Below, piece by piece: positions 17,598 through 25,968 of a DNA stretch of 64,000 nucleotides. Within the stretch, counting starts at the first letter, position 1, and every line of letters starts with the position of its first letter. The stretch is from the NCBI RefSeq assembly GCF_002368195.1, contig NZ_AP018178.1:5670145-5734144 (forward strand). Direction: 5' to 3'. Source of the DNA: Calothrix sp. NIES-2100. GTDB lineage: Bacteria > Cyanobacteriota > Cyanobacteriia > Cyanobacteriales > Nostocaceae. The notes under the pieces were generated by a model, which saw only the letters and a list, made by a program, of their open reading frames with translations, did not search any database and was not told the DNA's origin. The position numbers and the translations under genes are program-made.

Positions 17598-19037
17598 TTA
17601 TCTCAACACCTCTTTTTGCTGTTCATAACGCAGTTTAAACTGTCGTTGCCGTTTATTATGATCCACAATTGGGTCGGGATAGCCAACAGCGCGACGTTCC
17701 AAAGGTGTGATTTTACCAGTTACTAAATATTCGGTATCTAGAGAACGCAATTCTGGTAACCATTGGCGGATATATTCGGCATCTGCATCGAATTTTTGTG
17801 CTTGGCTAGCTGGGTTAAAAATTCGCAATGGTTTGGGGTCCATTCCACTAGAAGCACTCCATTGCCAACCACCGTTATTGGCAGATAAATCACCATCAAT
17901 TAGCTTTTGCATAAAATATTTTTCTCCCAATTGAGGACTTATTAATAAGTCTTTAGTGAGGAAACTGGCAACAATCATTCGACAACGGTTATGCATCCAG
18001 CCGCTTTCATTCATTTGCCGCATGGCTGCATCAACAATGGGGTAGCCTGTTCTACCTTCGCACCATGCTTGAAAATGTTCGTCGTTGTTATCCCAAGGGA
18101 AGTTTTTGAAAGTGTTGCGGTAAGCGCCTTGGGCTAATTCTGGGAAGTGATACATTGCATGTTGATAAAATTCTCGCCATGCTAGTTCTTGTTGCCATGT
18201 GCGGATATTGGCTTCGGTTTCTTCGCTGCGGCTATTTTCTAGTGCTTCTAGGGTAGCTTGCCAAACTGTGCGAATACCAATAGCACCAAATTTTAAAGCT
18301 GCACTTAGTTGGGATGTGCCATCAACTGCGGGAAAGTTGCGTTGTTCTTGATATTCATTGATAGCAGTTGCAGTAAATCCCTCTAGCCGTTCTTGCGCTG
18401 CGGCTTCTCCTGGGGGAAGAATTAAGTCTCCATCCCAAATAAATCCTAAATCTTTGGCGCTTGGTAGCGATATTGCGCCTGTTTGCTGGGCAATTTCTTG
18501 TTCATCGGGCGTTAAACCTTCGACATCGTGGAGAGTTTCTACTGGTTTCGCTTTGAGTTTACTACTCCAATTCTTCCAGAAGGGGGTGTAAACAGTGTAA
18601 GCAGTATTGCCACCTGTAAAAATTTCTGCTGGTGTATGCAGGATTTGATCCCAGTTGTGGTCTAAAAATGCAATGCTTTTTTCTTGAAGTGCATCAATTA
18701 TAGTGCGATCGCGTTCTTGAGAGTAAGGTTCTACATCCCAGTTCCAAAATACAGCTTTGGCATTCAACGCCGCTGCTAAAGCGGGAATTGCTTGTACAGG
18801 ATTATCTCGCAGGATTAACAGTTGGCTACCTACTTGAGCATATCGCTGTTGTAATGCTTGTAAACAGCCAATCATATAAGTTACTCTCACAGGTGCAACA
18901 TCATCCCGTTCGAGAATATTCGGATCGAGGCAAAATACTCCCACTATTTTAGGACTTTGTTGGCGGGCGATCGCTAGTCCTGTATTATCAGCAATTCGTA
19001 AATCCCGACGATGCCAAAATAAAATTAAATCAGACAT
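17598..19037 (-). CDS. phr: Deoxyribodipyrimidine photolyase (cryptochrome/photolyase family)
   Basis: 479 residues. It uses blue light and FAD to split cyclobutane pyrimidine dimers. The N-terminal Rossmann antenna domain begins LILFWHRRDLRIADN; the C-terminal FAD domain has TWQQELAWREFYQHAMYH, DAAMRQMNESGWMHNRCR and DGDLSANNGGWQW, the class I CPD signature. The WREFY and NNGGWQW stretches and the 8-HDF-type antenna region fit known cyanobacterial enzymes. It stands as a single gene. Confidence 0.93.
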   Translation of the reverse strand: MSDLILFWHRRDLRIADNTGLAIARQQSPKIVGVFCLDPNILERDDVAPVRVTYMIGCLQALQQRYAQVGSQLLILRDNPVQAIPALAAALNAKAVFWNWDVEPYSQERDRTIIDALQEKSIAFLDHNWDQILHTPAEIFTGGNTAYTVYTPFWKNWSSKLKAKPVETLHDVEGLTPDEQEIAQQTGAISLPSAKDLGFIWDGDLILPPGEAAAQERLEGFTATAINEYQEQRNFPAVDGTSQLSAALKFGAIGIRTVWQATLEALENSRSEETEANIRTWQQELAWREFYQHAMYHFPELAQGAYRNTFKNFPWDNNDEHFQAWCEGRTGYPIVDAAMRQMNESGWMHNRCRMIVASFLTKDLLISPQLGEKYFMQKLIDGDLSANNGGWQWSASSGMDPKPLRIFNPASQAQKFDADAEYIRQWLPELRSLDTEYLVTGKITPLERRAVGYPDPIVDHNKRQRQFKLRYEQQKEVLR

Positions 19038-19167
19038 TCTCTACTCACAATAGTTCACCCGTACTAGCTTAAGTGCTAATGTACCCCTAAGCATCACTCT
19101 AGCGATAAATTTCTGGGCAATTGGGGAAAAGGGTAAGGGAACTCCAAAAAATTATGCCGTTAAAGTC

Positions 19168-19334
19168 GTACGGGCGGGTTTACAGATATCTTCGCTCTTT
19201 TAACCCGAATCTCGGTGAACCCGCCCCTACTGTTGACTGTTAACTGTGAACCGTCAACCGTCAACCGTCTGTAGGGGCGGGTTCTGTGAGATATTCACAC
19301 TCCTAACAGATATGTCGGTTAAACCCGCCCGTAC
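19168..19334. repeat. Two inverted-repeat hairpins flanking an STRR tract
   Basis: First hairpin: GTACGGGCGGGTTT (19168) with GAACCCGCCCCTAC (to 19230). Second: GTAGGGGCGGGTT (19271) with AACCCGCCCGTAC (to 19334). Between them are heptamers of the GTCAACC type (19231-19269). A third copy of the hairpin family is at 37651-37713. Confidence 0.65.
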
Positions 19335-19522
19335 AACAATAGCAATGGAATATTTTTTTACTTGGAATTTGTCAAAATGCCTTACAGATGCGGCATTGAT
19401 GTCCACTGTGTCAACTAAAGTGCGTCTAAATCAGAGATTTTTTCATCAAGATTGAGATTTTTCCGGAACGAGTCCAAAGCAATCTGTATACCCTTATATA
19501 CAGAACCATTTATACCGAAACT

Positions 19523-19598
19523 GGGGCACACAACTATGAAGCCCCCATATAAAACTACTCCCTCAAAACCGCTCTCAAGTAAACTTGAGGCGGTTTTT
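19523..19598 (+). ncRNA. Candidate small RNA with Yfr1-like layout
   Basis: A 5' hairpin GGGGC (19523-19527)/GCCCC (19541-19545) is followed by an unpaired stretch containing ACTACTCCCTCA (19554-19565) and a classic terminator: AACCGC-T-CTCAAG (19567-19579), loop TAAA, CTTGAGGCGGTT (19584-19595) and a T run to 19598. A -10-like TATACC (19511-19516) would start the RNA at the first hairpin. Yfr1 of cyanobacteria has this same order (hairpin, ACTCCTCACAC, terminator), but the core motif here differs in several bases, so homology is not secure. Confidence 0.5.
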
Positions 19599-19829
19599 GC
19601 TTTTATGGCAAGTTCCGTGTCAAACAGTGATTTTATGGATCAGATTGTCAGTGTAATAATTTTTTTTGAAATAAGTCATTACGCGGTTGAAAAATATAGA
19701 TGATTATGTGATTGCCATGCGTAATTCTTAATTTGTTATGCGTAGTTATATGGGAATCTTTATCCTTTATTTGATATAAATATTTCTGCGCTATTTCTGA
19801 GCTATTTATTTACAGGAAATTAAAAGATT

Positions 19830-19943
19830 ATGCGAAAAATACGGTTATTCATCGCCGCTAGCCTTGACGAATATATTGCCAGGAAATCAGGAGATGTTGA
19901 TTGGCTATTTACAGATCAAGATTACGGTTACACCCAATACTTT
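19830..19943 (+). pseudogene. Truncated dihydrofolate reductase family (RibD C-terminal-like) protein
   Basis: The first 38 codons, MRKIRLFIAASLDEYIAR followed by SGDVDWLFTDQDYGY, match the N-terminus of the DHFR/RibD-like reductase family. After about 19943 the homology ends in a G/A-rich low-complexity tract and the frame then runs antisense across the next gene. The remaining 130 or so residues of the enzyme are absent. It is a decayed remnant; no function is expected. Confidence 0.65.
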
Positions 19944-20042
19944 TCGGTTAAGAGGAAAAAGGGGAATGGGAAGGGGGAAGGGGAAAACTTTTACCATTTA
20001 ACCTTTCCCCTTTACCTCCTACAAAGCTTTACATATTTCGGT

Positions 20043-20372
20043 TTAATCCCAAATCCGATTACCGTTTTCGTCAACTCTTGCTTGTCGAATTACATCAGAA
20101 ATTTCTTCAGCGTCTTTAACATGGTGGAGTGCTTTCTTTTCCCCATTGGGTTCATCGACAACGAAGTAAGTGGGGACTGTAATGTGATCGCCAGTAATGT
20201 CTGGTGAATCAACCGCTACTTGCTGAGCTTTCTCTTCAACTGACTGGGGTTCGTCAGCAATTCTATCTCCCGGATTGGCTGTTAAGTTGCGTTCTTTGAC
20301 GTTTGGCTCGTCTTTACTATGCCAATCCTTACTTACTGGTTGATTAATTTGCTCTTTAGGTTCGTTAGTCAT
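20043..20372 (-). CDS. Hypothetical hydrophilic protein
   Basis: 109 residues, very polar and without membrane segments or cysteines. The first half is rich in Asp, Glu, Pro and Asn and is probably disordered (KDWHSKDEPNVKERNLTANP); the second half, from about residue 58, has ITVPTYFVVDEPNGEKKALHHVKDA and looks folded. No catalytic motif is visible and I cannot name a function. Confidence 0.6.
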   Translation of the reverse strand: MTNEPKEQINQPVSKDWHSKDEPNVKERNLTANPGDRIADEPQSVEEKAQQVAVDSPDITGDHITVPTYFVVDEPNGEKKALHHVKDAEEISDVIRQARVDENGNRIWD

Positions 20373-20778
20373 AGCTATTGTGGGAATTTAAACTTTGCAT
20401 TTACTAACCTCAATTTAGTGAATAAAAGTCCTAAAAAGCTCTTTCTCTAGAGAGAGTTTCTCACTATCAATAAATAGGTGGATGTCTGAGGTTATATATT
20501 GGATCAAGTTGTGAACAAAAACTTCTGGCTTGAGAAATATGTGTACTAATTAAGGAGAAACAATCCCCAATCTTTTTTATTGTGCTTCACGGATGATTGT
20601 AAATGAAGCAAGCCGCACAAGCATTTTCGGTGGTGGTGCATACTCAATCGGATATATCTGTGAGGGTTTCGAGCATATGCAAAAATTCGGCTTGTGCTTG
20701 AGCAAAAAAGAAACCGGGATTACAAACAAAGCTTTGCACAACCCGGTTTTTACATCATTTATTCGATTGTGCAAAGCT
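20373..20778. other. Intergenic region with interlocked hairpins
   Basis: The upstream part is AT-rich with no gene; the part next to the TPR gene has the hairpins at 20711-20780. Short frames near 20577-20826 run through these repeats and are rejected. Confidence 0.5.
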
Positions 20779-20780
20779 TT
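20711..20780 (-). terminator. Terminator of the TPR gene with an interlocking second hairpin
   Basis: On the minus strand AAACCGGG (20749-20742) pairs with CCCGGTTT (20718-20711), followed by CTTTTTTG: a Rho-independent terminator. A 14-base repeat AAAGCTTTGCACAA (20780-20767), which begins inside the TPR stop codon, is complementary to TTGTGCAAAGCTTT (20741-20728) in the terminator loop. The two stems interlock and are either alternatives or a pseudoknot. Confidence 0.65.
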
Positions 20781-21300
20781 AATTAGCTTCCATTTCCTTG
20801 GCGGCGCTGTCGGCTTTTTGGGCTAATTCCTGGTTTCCTTCTTTTTGAAACAGTATGGATGCTTTGCGTAAGTCAGCGATCGCGGCCGGTTTGTCTTTTA
20901 AGGCATAATTGGTAAAACCCCGAAAATAATGGGCATAGGGAATATCGGGCGTAATTTGGAGTGCTGCGTCAAAATCTGTCTTAGCAGCTTGAAATTGTTC
21001 TAACAACATCTTGGCAGCACCGCGCCCTACATAGGCAGAAACATTTTTGGGTTCAAGCTTCAGGGCTTGGTTAAAGTCTTCGATAGCCCCTGAATAGTCT
21101 TTTGATTGGAAGCGTTCAATCCCCCGTTTCAGGAAATTTGCCGCTTTACTGTTATTTTCCGGCGGTGAGTTGGGAACTTGTGCTGTGATTTGTGCTGACT
21201 GTGTTTGTTGGCTATTGAATAAACTTTTGGCTTCAGCTTGGGAAGCGATCGCTAATGTTCCTAATGACAAGATTGCAACTGCTAATTTCAACCCTTTCAT
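20779..21300 (-). CDS. Secreted tetratricopeptide repeat protein
   Basis: 173 residues. A signal peptide (MKGLKLAVAILSLGTLAIAS, cut near AEA) is followed by a short Gln/Asn-rich linker and about three TPR units (about 54-160: KRGIERFQSKDYSGAIEDFN, AYVGRGAAKMLLEQFQAAK, AHYFRGFTNYALKDKPAAI). TPRs bind partner proteins, here in the periplasm or lumen. The ribosome-binding site AGGAG lies nine bases before ATG 21300. Partner unknown. Confidence 0.75.
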   Translation of the reverse strand: MKGLKLAVAILSLGTLAIASQAEAKSLFNSQQTQSAQITAQVPNSPPENNSKAANFLKRGIERFQSKDYSGAIEDFNQALKLEPKNVSAYVGRGAAKMLLEQFQAAKTDFDAALQITPDIPYAHYFRGFTNYALKDKPAAIADLRKASILFQKEGNQELAQKADSAAKEMEAN

Positions 21301-21491
21301 GGTTGCATCTCCTAAATTACTATATTCCAGCGCAGCAAGTTGATTTGCTCGCTCATAAGTATATATTTATGAAGGGGTAAGAAGTTATGCAAAAATCTCA
21401 GTTACACCCGCAGAAGTAGTCCTGGCGCTACAAGTACAAAGCCTGCTTCCGGAGGCTGCAATCCTGACAGTCTAAGGTAACAGGTTGAGTT

Positions 21492-21525
21492 TATCTAGCC
21501 GCACCCTTATCAGGTGTCGGCTTTT
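21492..21525. terminator. GC-rich hairpin between two minus-strand genes
   Basis: GCCGCACC (from 21499) and GGTGTCGGC (to 21523) form a strong stem with TTTT directly after it on the plus strand. It lies about 20 bp past the stop of the 21544-22404 gene; a terminator role for that strand would lack a T run. Confidence 0.4.
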
Positions 21526-21543
21526 GGCGAAGGTATTGTGAGG

Positions 21544-22404
21544 TTAATTTTTAATTAATAATTCGTAATTATTTGCTGTAGGCGCTGTACATAATTGTTT
21601 GCTGATATTTTGGCGAATCAGCTTCAACTCATCAGAGGGTTCTGGTACAGAGTAAACTTGTTGTAAGACATCTGACCACAGCTGGCGCTCGGCTAAATAC
21701 TTGGCTTTTGCTAAGGCGATCGCTTCTTTGTTTGCACCTTTGGTTTGCAATTGGGTTTCGAGAGTTTGCAATTCTCTGGTGATGCGATCGCTCTGTTGCG
21801 CTTCCATCAATTGAAATGACATAAACATAACTGGATTCTCACCACGATACATTGTCCACTCATAGGTTTTACCTGGTTGCAGTTTTTCGCCGCTATAAGT
21901 TGTACTCTGCTTGGCCTCTACCGCTTGACTCCACAAATTATCTGTATCGCTACCACGGGTACGCACACCGATTGTTTGGATTTCACCTTGCCAAATAAAT
22001 AAAGGGCGATCGCTCCAAATTTGTGTTACTTCCCCCTGTACACCGGGCGAAATCGGGCAAAAATTACCGCGTGCAGCTGTACGCTTGCGTCTTCGCTGAA
22101 ATAAGTTATTGATATTCAACACATCTTGCCAAGAAGTTGTTTGTACAGTTTCACCACTGAATGCTGTTTCTGGCGAAATTACCAAAGCGGGAAAAATTAC
22201 TATGCTGCCGACACTGAGTAATAGTAGACAAGACTTAATCACGGAAACGCCCTTAGTGCTATTTTTAAATTTGTTAATCTCAAAATCTTTTCTAATGGCA
22301 GAATTTTGTAATACTTTACGTGTATTTTCTATTAATACATGTATTAAATTATTTTTAGGTATCAAGATTTTTCCTCCTCGATTTAGGTAAAATATCAATC
22401 CCAA
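21544..22404 (-). CDS. Hypothetical secreted protein, DUF928-like features
   Basis: Up to 286 residues from a TTG at 22404; a GTG at 22242 would give 232 residues beginning with an ideal signal peptide (VIKSCLLLLSVGSIVIFPAL), and is a serious alternative. The mature part has a basic RRRRKRTAARGNFCPISPG stretch, then beta-rich sequence with RPLFIWQGEI and LQPGKTYEW, and a helical C-terminus. Organisation recalls cyanobacterial DUF928 proteins, but I cannot confirm membership. Probably exported. Confidence 0.6.
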   Translation of the reverse strand: MGLIFYLNRGGKILIPKNNLIHVLIENTRKVLQNSAIRKDFEINKFKNSTKGVSVIKSCLLLLSVGSIVIFPALVISPETAFSGETVQTTSWQDVLNINNLFQRRRKRTAARGNFCPISPGVQGEVTQIWSDRPLFIWQGEIQTIGVRTRGSDTDNLWSQAVEAKQSTTYSGEKLQPGKTYEWTMYRGENPVMFMSFQLMEAQQSDRITRELQTLETQLQTKGANKEAIALAKAKYLAERQLWSDVLQQVYSVPEPSDELKLIRQNISKQLCTAPTANNYELLIKN

Positions 22405-22899
22405 AAGTGACTGAAGGTCAACTGAAGGCGCTCAGTATGTAGACGCGGAGCGGCTTGCCGCAGGCTAGTATGAAATTACCCTTTACCAAACAAGCAGGTA
22501 ATATAACTTGCTCATACTATCGCCTCGTGTGTTGACGTTTAATTAGCGGTAAGTGTGTCCATTTTTGCAAAAATGCTGCTAGTTTCTGGTTAATGGTTAT
22601 TGGTAATTAGTCATTGGTGAGAAAATTCTCAACCTCGTCCATTTTGAAACCTGGAGTAGTGCGGGACTCAAAGCCCGCTACGAAGAGCTCTTAGCAAGAT
22701 GCTCCCACTACTTTTAAAACTATGGTTCTCAAAATATAGAATTCATATTTGATTTCTATAGATGTGGTTTAGCTGTGGACTATGGACTCTTGACTATTGA
22801 CTCTTGACTATGGTCTCTTAACTCTTGCCTAACACGCGCAGCAAGTAAACAAGGTTAGGATACTTAAGGAATTGCTACTCGTGTAATGGGAATTTCCTT
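22405..22899. other. Intergenic region with repeat fragments
   Basis: Contains a short copy of the GACGCGGAGCGGCTTGCCG repeat (22442-22460) and a degenerate heptamer tract around 22780-22822 (CTCTTGACTATTGA). No gene is seen. Confidence 0.45.
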
Positions 22900-23400
22900 A
22901 TGAGCCAACTGGAAAAAGTTCAAGCTGAGTACGAAAAGTTTACTCAACAATTTGAAAGTGTAATCATTAGCACAGTTAACGCCGAGGGAATACCTAATGC
23001 TAGTTATGCTCCTTTTGTGATGGATAGTTCCCAAAATATTTATATTTACGTCAGCGGTCTTTCGACCCACACCAAAAATATTTATACCAATCCTCATGTT
23101 TGTGTTTTATTTATCGAAGATGAGGCTCAGGCTAATCAAATTTTTGCTCGTCGCCGTTTAAGTTTTGATTGTCAAGCAAATTTAATTGAACGCGACACTG
23201 ACCAATGGAATCAAATTGTTGCACATTTTCAACAGCGTTTTGGGGAAATTATTGAGATGTTGCGTAGCTTAAATGACTTTCGGATTTTCCAGTTAACTCC
23301 CAGCGAAGGTCGTTTTGTCGTCGGTTTTGGGGCAGCTTATCATATCCGTGGTGATAACCTCCAGCAACTTGTTCAAATTACCGCCAAAGATGAAAGATAA
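22900..23400 (+). CDS. HugZ-like pyridoxamine 5'-phosphate oxidase family protein
   Basis: 166 residues forming a split beta-barrel. N-terminal ISTVNAEGIPNASYAPFV and IYIYVSGLSTHTKNI are typical of flavin-reductase-like and HugZ proteins, and the C-terminal GRFVVGFGAAYHI carries the His used by HugZ-type haem-degrading proteins. Likely binds FMN or haem in the cytoplasm. A haem-utilisation role is inferred from the C-terminal motif only. Confidence 0.82.
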   Translation: MSQLEKVQAEYEKFTQQFESVIISTVNAEGIPNASYAPFVMDSSQNIYIYVSGLSTHTKNIYTNPHVCVLFIEDEAQANQIFARRRLSFDCQANLIERDTDQWNQIVAHFQQRFGEIIEMLRSLNDFRIFQLTPSEGRFVVGFGAAYHIRGDNLQQLVQITAKDER

Positions 23401-23558
23401 AATTGTCATTTTTCATTTGTGCAACCGGGGATTGTCTGAGTTCCCCGGCTTGTAAATGCGTAGCAGTTTCAAGTGTATTTACGTTTCGTAAGATAGTTTA
23501 GTGTAATTACCGACTTGCTTACTTCATACTTCACACTTTATACTTCATACTTAATTTT

Positions 23559-24446
23559 ATGCTTCAGTTCCAACCTCCTGGCTTTGGGCACAAAGTTATT
23601 CATACCTCATTGGGGGCAATGGTTTACTATACCCAAACGACTGCACCCTGGTCGATTGCTGACACTGAAGAGTTACCCCCTTTACTGTTTCTGCACAACT
23701 TTGGTGGCGGCGCATCAGCATACGAATGGTCTAAAGTATATCCGGCATTTGCTCCCAGTTACCGCATATTAGCCCCAGACTTAATTGGTTGGGGAGAATC
23801 TGCTCATCCAGTGTGGGATTATCAAATTAGAGATTATCTGAGTGCGATCGCTGAATTTATCCGTAAAACTTGTCGTCATCCTGTAACAGTTGTCGCTTCG
23901 TCCTTAACAGCGGCTTTCACTATTCGCTTGGCTATTACCCAACCAGATTTATTCGCAGGTTTATTTTTAGTCTGTCCCTCTGGTTTTGATGACTTTGGAC
24001 AAGGCGCAGGACGAAGATTACCATTGCCACTGATTAATACACCATTGTTGGATAATTTAATTTATGCCATAGGTGCAGAAAATGAATTTGCTGTGGGTAA
24101 CTTTCTCCAAAGTTTTCTGTTTGCTAAATCAGAACGAGTTTCAAAAGAAATGGTGCAAGCTTATTTAACCTCTGCACAACAGCCTAATGCGAAGTTTGCA
24201 GGCTTGGCATTTTTGCGGGGCAACCTTTATTTTGATTTAAGTTTATATATTCAGCAACTCAAAACTCCCACGGTGTTTTTCTGGGGAGAGAAGGCACAAT
24301 TTACCAGCATTAAATTGGGAAGAAGGTTAGCCAATTTAAATCCTGGAGCAATTCAACAATTTTATGCGATCGCCGACACAGGAATATTACCTCATCTCGA
24401 AATGCCAGAAATAGTAATTGGGCTGTTACAACGGCATTTGAATTGA
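23559..24446 (+). CDS. Alpha/beta fold hydrolase
   Basis: 295 residues. The oxyanion region LHNFGGGASAYEW, the LAPDLIGWGES strand-turn and a nucleophile elbow VVASSLTAA (Ser in place of the first Gly of G-x-S-x-G) are visible; the probable catalytic His is in GILPHLEMPE. Substrate unknown; esterase or haloalkane dehalogenase-like enzymes are possible. The stop codon (24444-24446) lies within the terminal TTGA of the adjacent TnpB element, so the insertion abuts or supplied the stop. Confidence 0.82.
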   Translation: MLQFQPPGFGHKVIHTSLGAMVYYTQTTAPWSIADTEELPPLLFLHNFGGGASAYEWSKVYPAFAPSYRILAPDLIGWGESAHPVWDYQIRDYLSAIAEFIRKTCRHPVTVVASSLTAAFTIRLAITQPDLFAGLFLVCPSGFDDFGQGAGRRLPLPLINTPLLDNLIYAIGAENEFAVGNFLQSFLFAKSERVSKEMVQAYLTSAQQPNAKFAGLAFLRGNLYFDLSLYIQQLKTPTVFFWGEKAQFTSIKLGRRLANLNPGAIQQFYAIADTGILPHLEMPEIVIGLLQRHLN

Positions 24447-25890
24447 CGCACTCCCTGGGCTAAAAGCCACAGGGATTCTCAAAGGATGTTACGAGGCAGG
24501 CTCTGTTGCCGTGCCTCTCCACCCTTCTTCCTGTTTCTAGGACTCTTAACTAGACTGTTACCAGTCCCCGTCAGACCGTCTCCACAGGCAATTTGATCCA
24601 CGCTGCGTCCCAGCGCGTTGACCCCTCTGTTACGGATCACTTGTGCGGCGGCTACATCTCTGTGTGTTGTGTAGCCACACTCAGGACAAGAATGTACCCT
24701 ATCCTTTAATTCTTTTTTTCCAGTGTGAGTATCGCATTGAGGGCAAACTTGGGATGTGTAATCTTTGTCCACTTTGGCGAAGTACACCCCTCGCTTCCAG
24801 CACACCCATTGAAGGATTGAGACAAACTGCCCAAATCCAGCGTCACGAGTATGTTTGCAAAACATCCCTTTTGCCCACACACGGAAATCAATATCCTCAA
24901 CAAAAATCATTCCTGCGTCATCACAAAGTTTATGCGCTAACTTAAAGTGCCAATCTTTGCGAGTATCATCCATGCGTTGATGTAGTCTTGCAATCTTCCG
25001 ATTTAATTTGTGACGATTGTTAGAACCTTTGTGTTTTTTCTTCAGCCTACGTTGTAGCAATTTCAGCTTACGGTGTAGCATCTGAAGAAATCTAGGACGT
25101 TCAATCAGTTCACCATCGGAGGTGGCCGCAAATTTATCTAAACCTAAATCAATCCCCCTTGGATTACCAAAAGCAACGGGACTAGGAACATCAACATTAC
25201 ATTCCAGGGTAAACATCAAGAAATATCCAGAAGCTTTGCGAACAACACGAACTTGTTTGACCACAAAACCATCGGGTATTTCCCGTGACTTTACATACTC
25301 TACCCACCCAATTTGAGGCAACTTAATTTGATTGCTTTTTAATATTTGACCTTCGCCAAGTTGAGGGTAAACATAAGAACGCATTCTGTATCGATTCTTG
25401 AAACGGGGAAAACCCATCCCTTTACGTTTCATGTCGATGAATGCAGTTTCCAGTTTTCTCAATACTTGTTGTAGCACTTGGGCGTTAACAGTTTTGAGCT
25501 TCGGATATTGCTTTTTGGCTTGGGTCAAAGACTTGGCTTGGGTGTTGTAGTTTGGGTATGGCGCATCTGCTGGAATAATGTACTCAGAAGTGATTGAACA
25601 AGCATTAATGGGAGACTTACGGGAGTTGAGCCAATCCTTGCGTTCCCGTAAAGCAAAGTTCCACACTTGGCGACAAACATCAAGTGTGTCTTCAATTAAT
25701 TTGATTTGCTCGTTTGTAGGATTGGCTTTGTATTCGTAAGTTAGGGTTAACACTGTATCACCTGCTACAAAATTATATCATGCTTTGTAGGGGTGCGACA
25801 ACAATAGGAAACACCGGGTTAAAACCCGTCGAGTCGGTTTTCATCCCCTCGATAAATCGCAGGCGTTCTCAACCTCCCGCACTGTTTTGA
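24443..25890 (-). mobile_element. IS200/IS605-type element with tnpB and no tnpA
   Basis: The right end (minus-strand 3') has GAATCCCTGTGGC-TTTTA-GCCCAGGG then AGTGCGTCAA, ending at 24443; this hairpin-plus-TCAA layout matches omega-RNA ends of IS605 elements. The left end probably lies near 25790-25890, where a CGGGTT-TT-AACCCG hairpin occurs; the exact boundary is uncertain. No tnpA is present, so the element depends on others to move. Confidence 0.65.
24479..25753 (-). CDS. tnpB: TnpB, RNA-guided endonuclease of IS200/IS605 family
   Basis: 424 residues with an N-terminal helix-turn-helix region, the OrfB_IS605 core and a C-terminal zinc finger (CPQC...CPECGY). RuvC-type catalytic residues are in place: Asp in GIDLGLDKFA, Glu in FVEDIDF and Asp in HRDVAAAQ. 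TnpB cuts DNA next to a target-adjacent motif using a guide RNA made from its own 3' region and the flanking sequence. All key residues are intact, so it is probably active. A basic C-terminal tail overlaps the presumed omega-RNA. Confidence 0.92.
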   Translation of the reverse strand: MLTLTYEYKANPTNEQIKLIEDTLDVCRQVWNFALRERKDWLNSRKSPINACSITSEYIIPADAPYPNYNTQAKSLTQAKKQYPKLKTVNAQVLQQVLRKLETAFIDMKRKGMGFPRFKNRYRMRSYVYPQLGEGQILKSNQIKLPQIGWVEYVKSREIPDGFVVKQVRVVRKASGYFLMFTLECNVDVPSPVAFGNPRGIDLGLDKFAATSDGELIERPRFLQMLHRKLKLLQRRLKKKHKGSNNRHKLNRKIARLHQRMDDTRKDWHFKLAHKLCDDAGMIFVEDIDFRVWAKGMFCKHTRDAGFGQFVSILQWVCWKRGVYFAKVDKDYTSQVCPQCDTHTGKKELKDRVHSCPECGYTTHRDVAAAQVIRNRGVNALGRSVDQIACGDGLTGTGNSLVKSPRNRKKGGEARQQSLPRNIL

Positions 25891-25892
25891 TA

Positions 25893-25920
25893 GGGCATTG
25901 GGCATTGGGCATTGGGCATT
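25893..25920. repeat. Heptamer repeat GGGCATT x4
   Basis: Four exact GGGCATT units, followed by C-rich low-complexity sequence. A similar degenerate tract lies after the AraC gene at about 63932-63960. Confidence 0.8.
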
Positions 25921-25968
25921 TTGTATTTATCTCCCTTGTCCCCCTTGTCCCCCTCTGCCCCTCTGCCC

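Larger units (their letters stand above)
19038..19829. other. Long intergenic region with hairpin repeats and a candidate small RNA
   Basis: Holds two GTAGGGGCGGGTT-type hairpins flanking an STRR tract (19168-19334) and the candidate small RNA gene at 19523-19598. Short frames here overlap these repeats and are not genes. Confidence 0.5.

Noticed and set aside
19452..19703. 83-codon plus-strand frame
   Set aside because: Overlaps the candidate small RNA and its terminator; no protein features.
20577..20826. Short frames around the TPR terminator
   Set aside because: Translate the hairpin sequences; no independent support.
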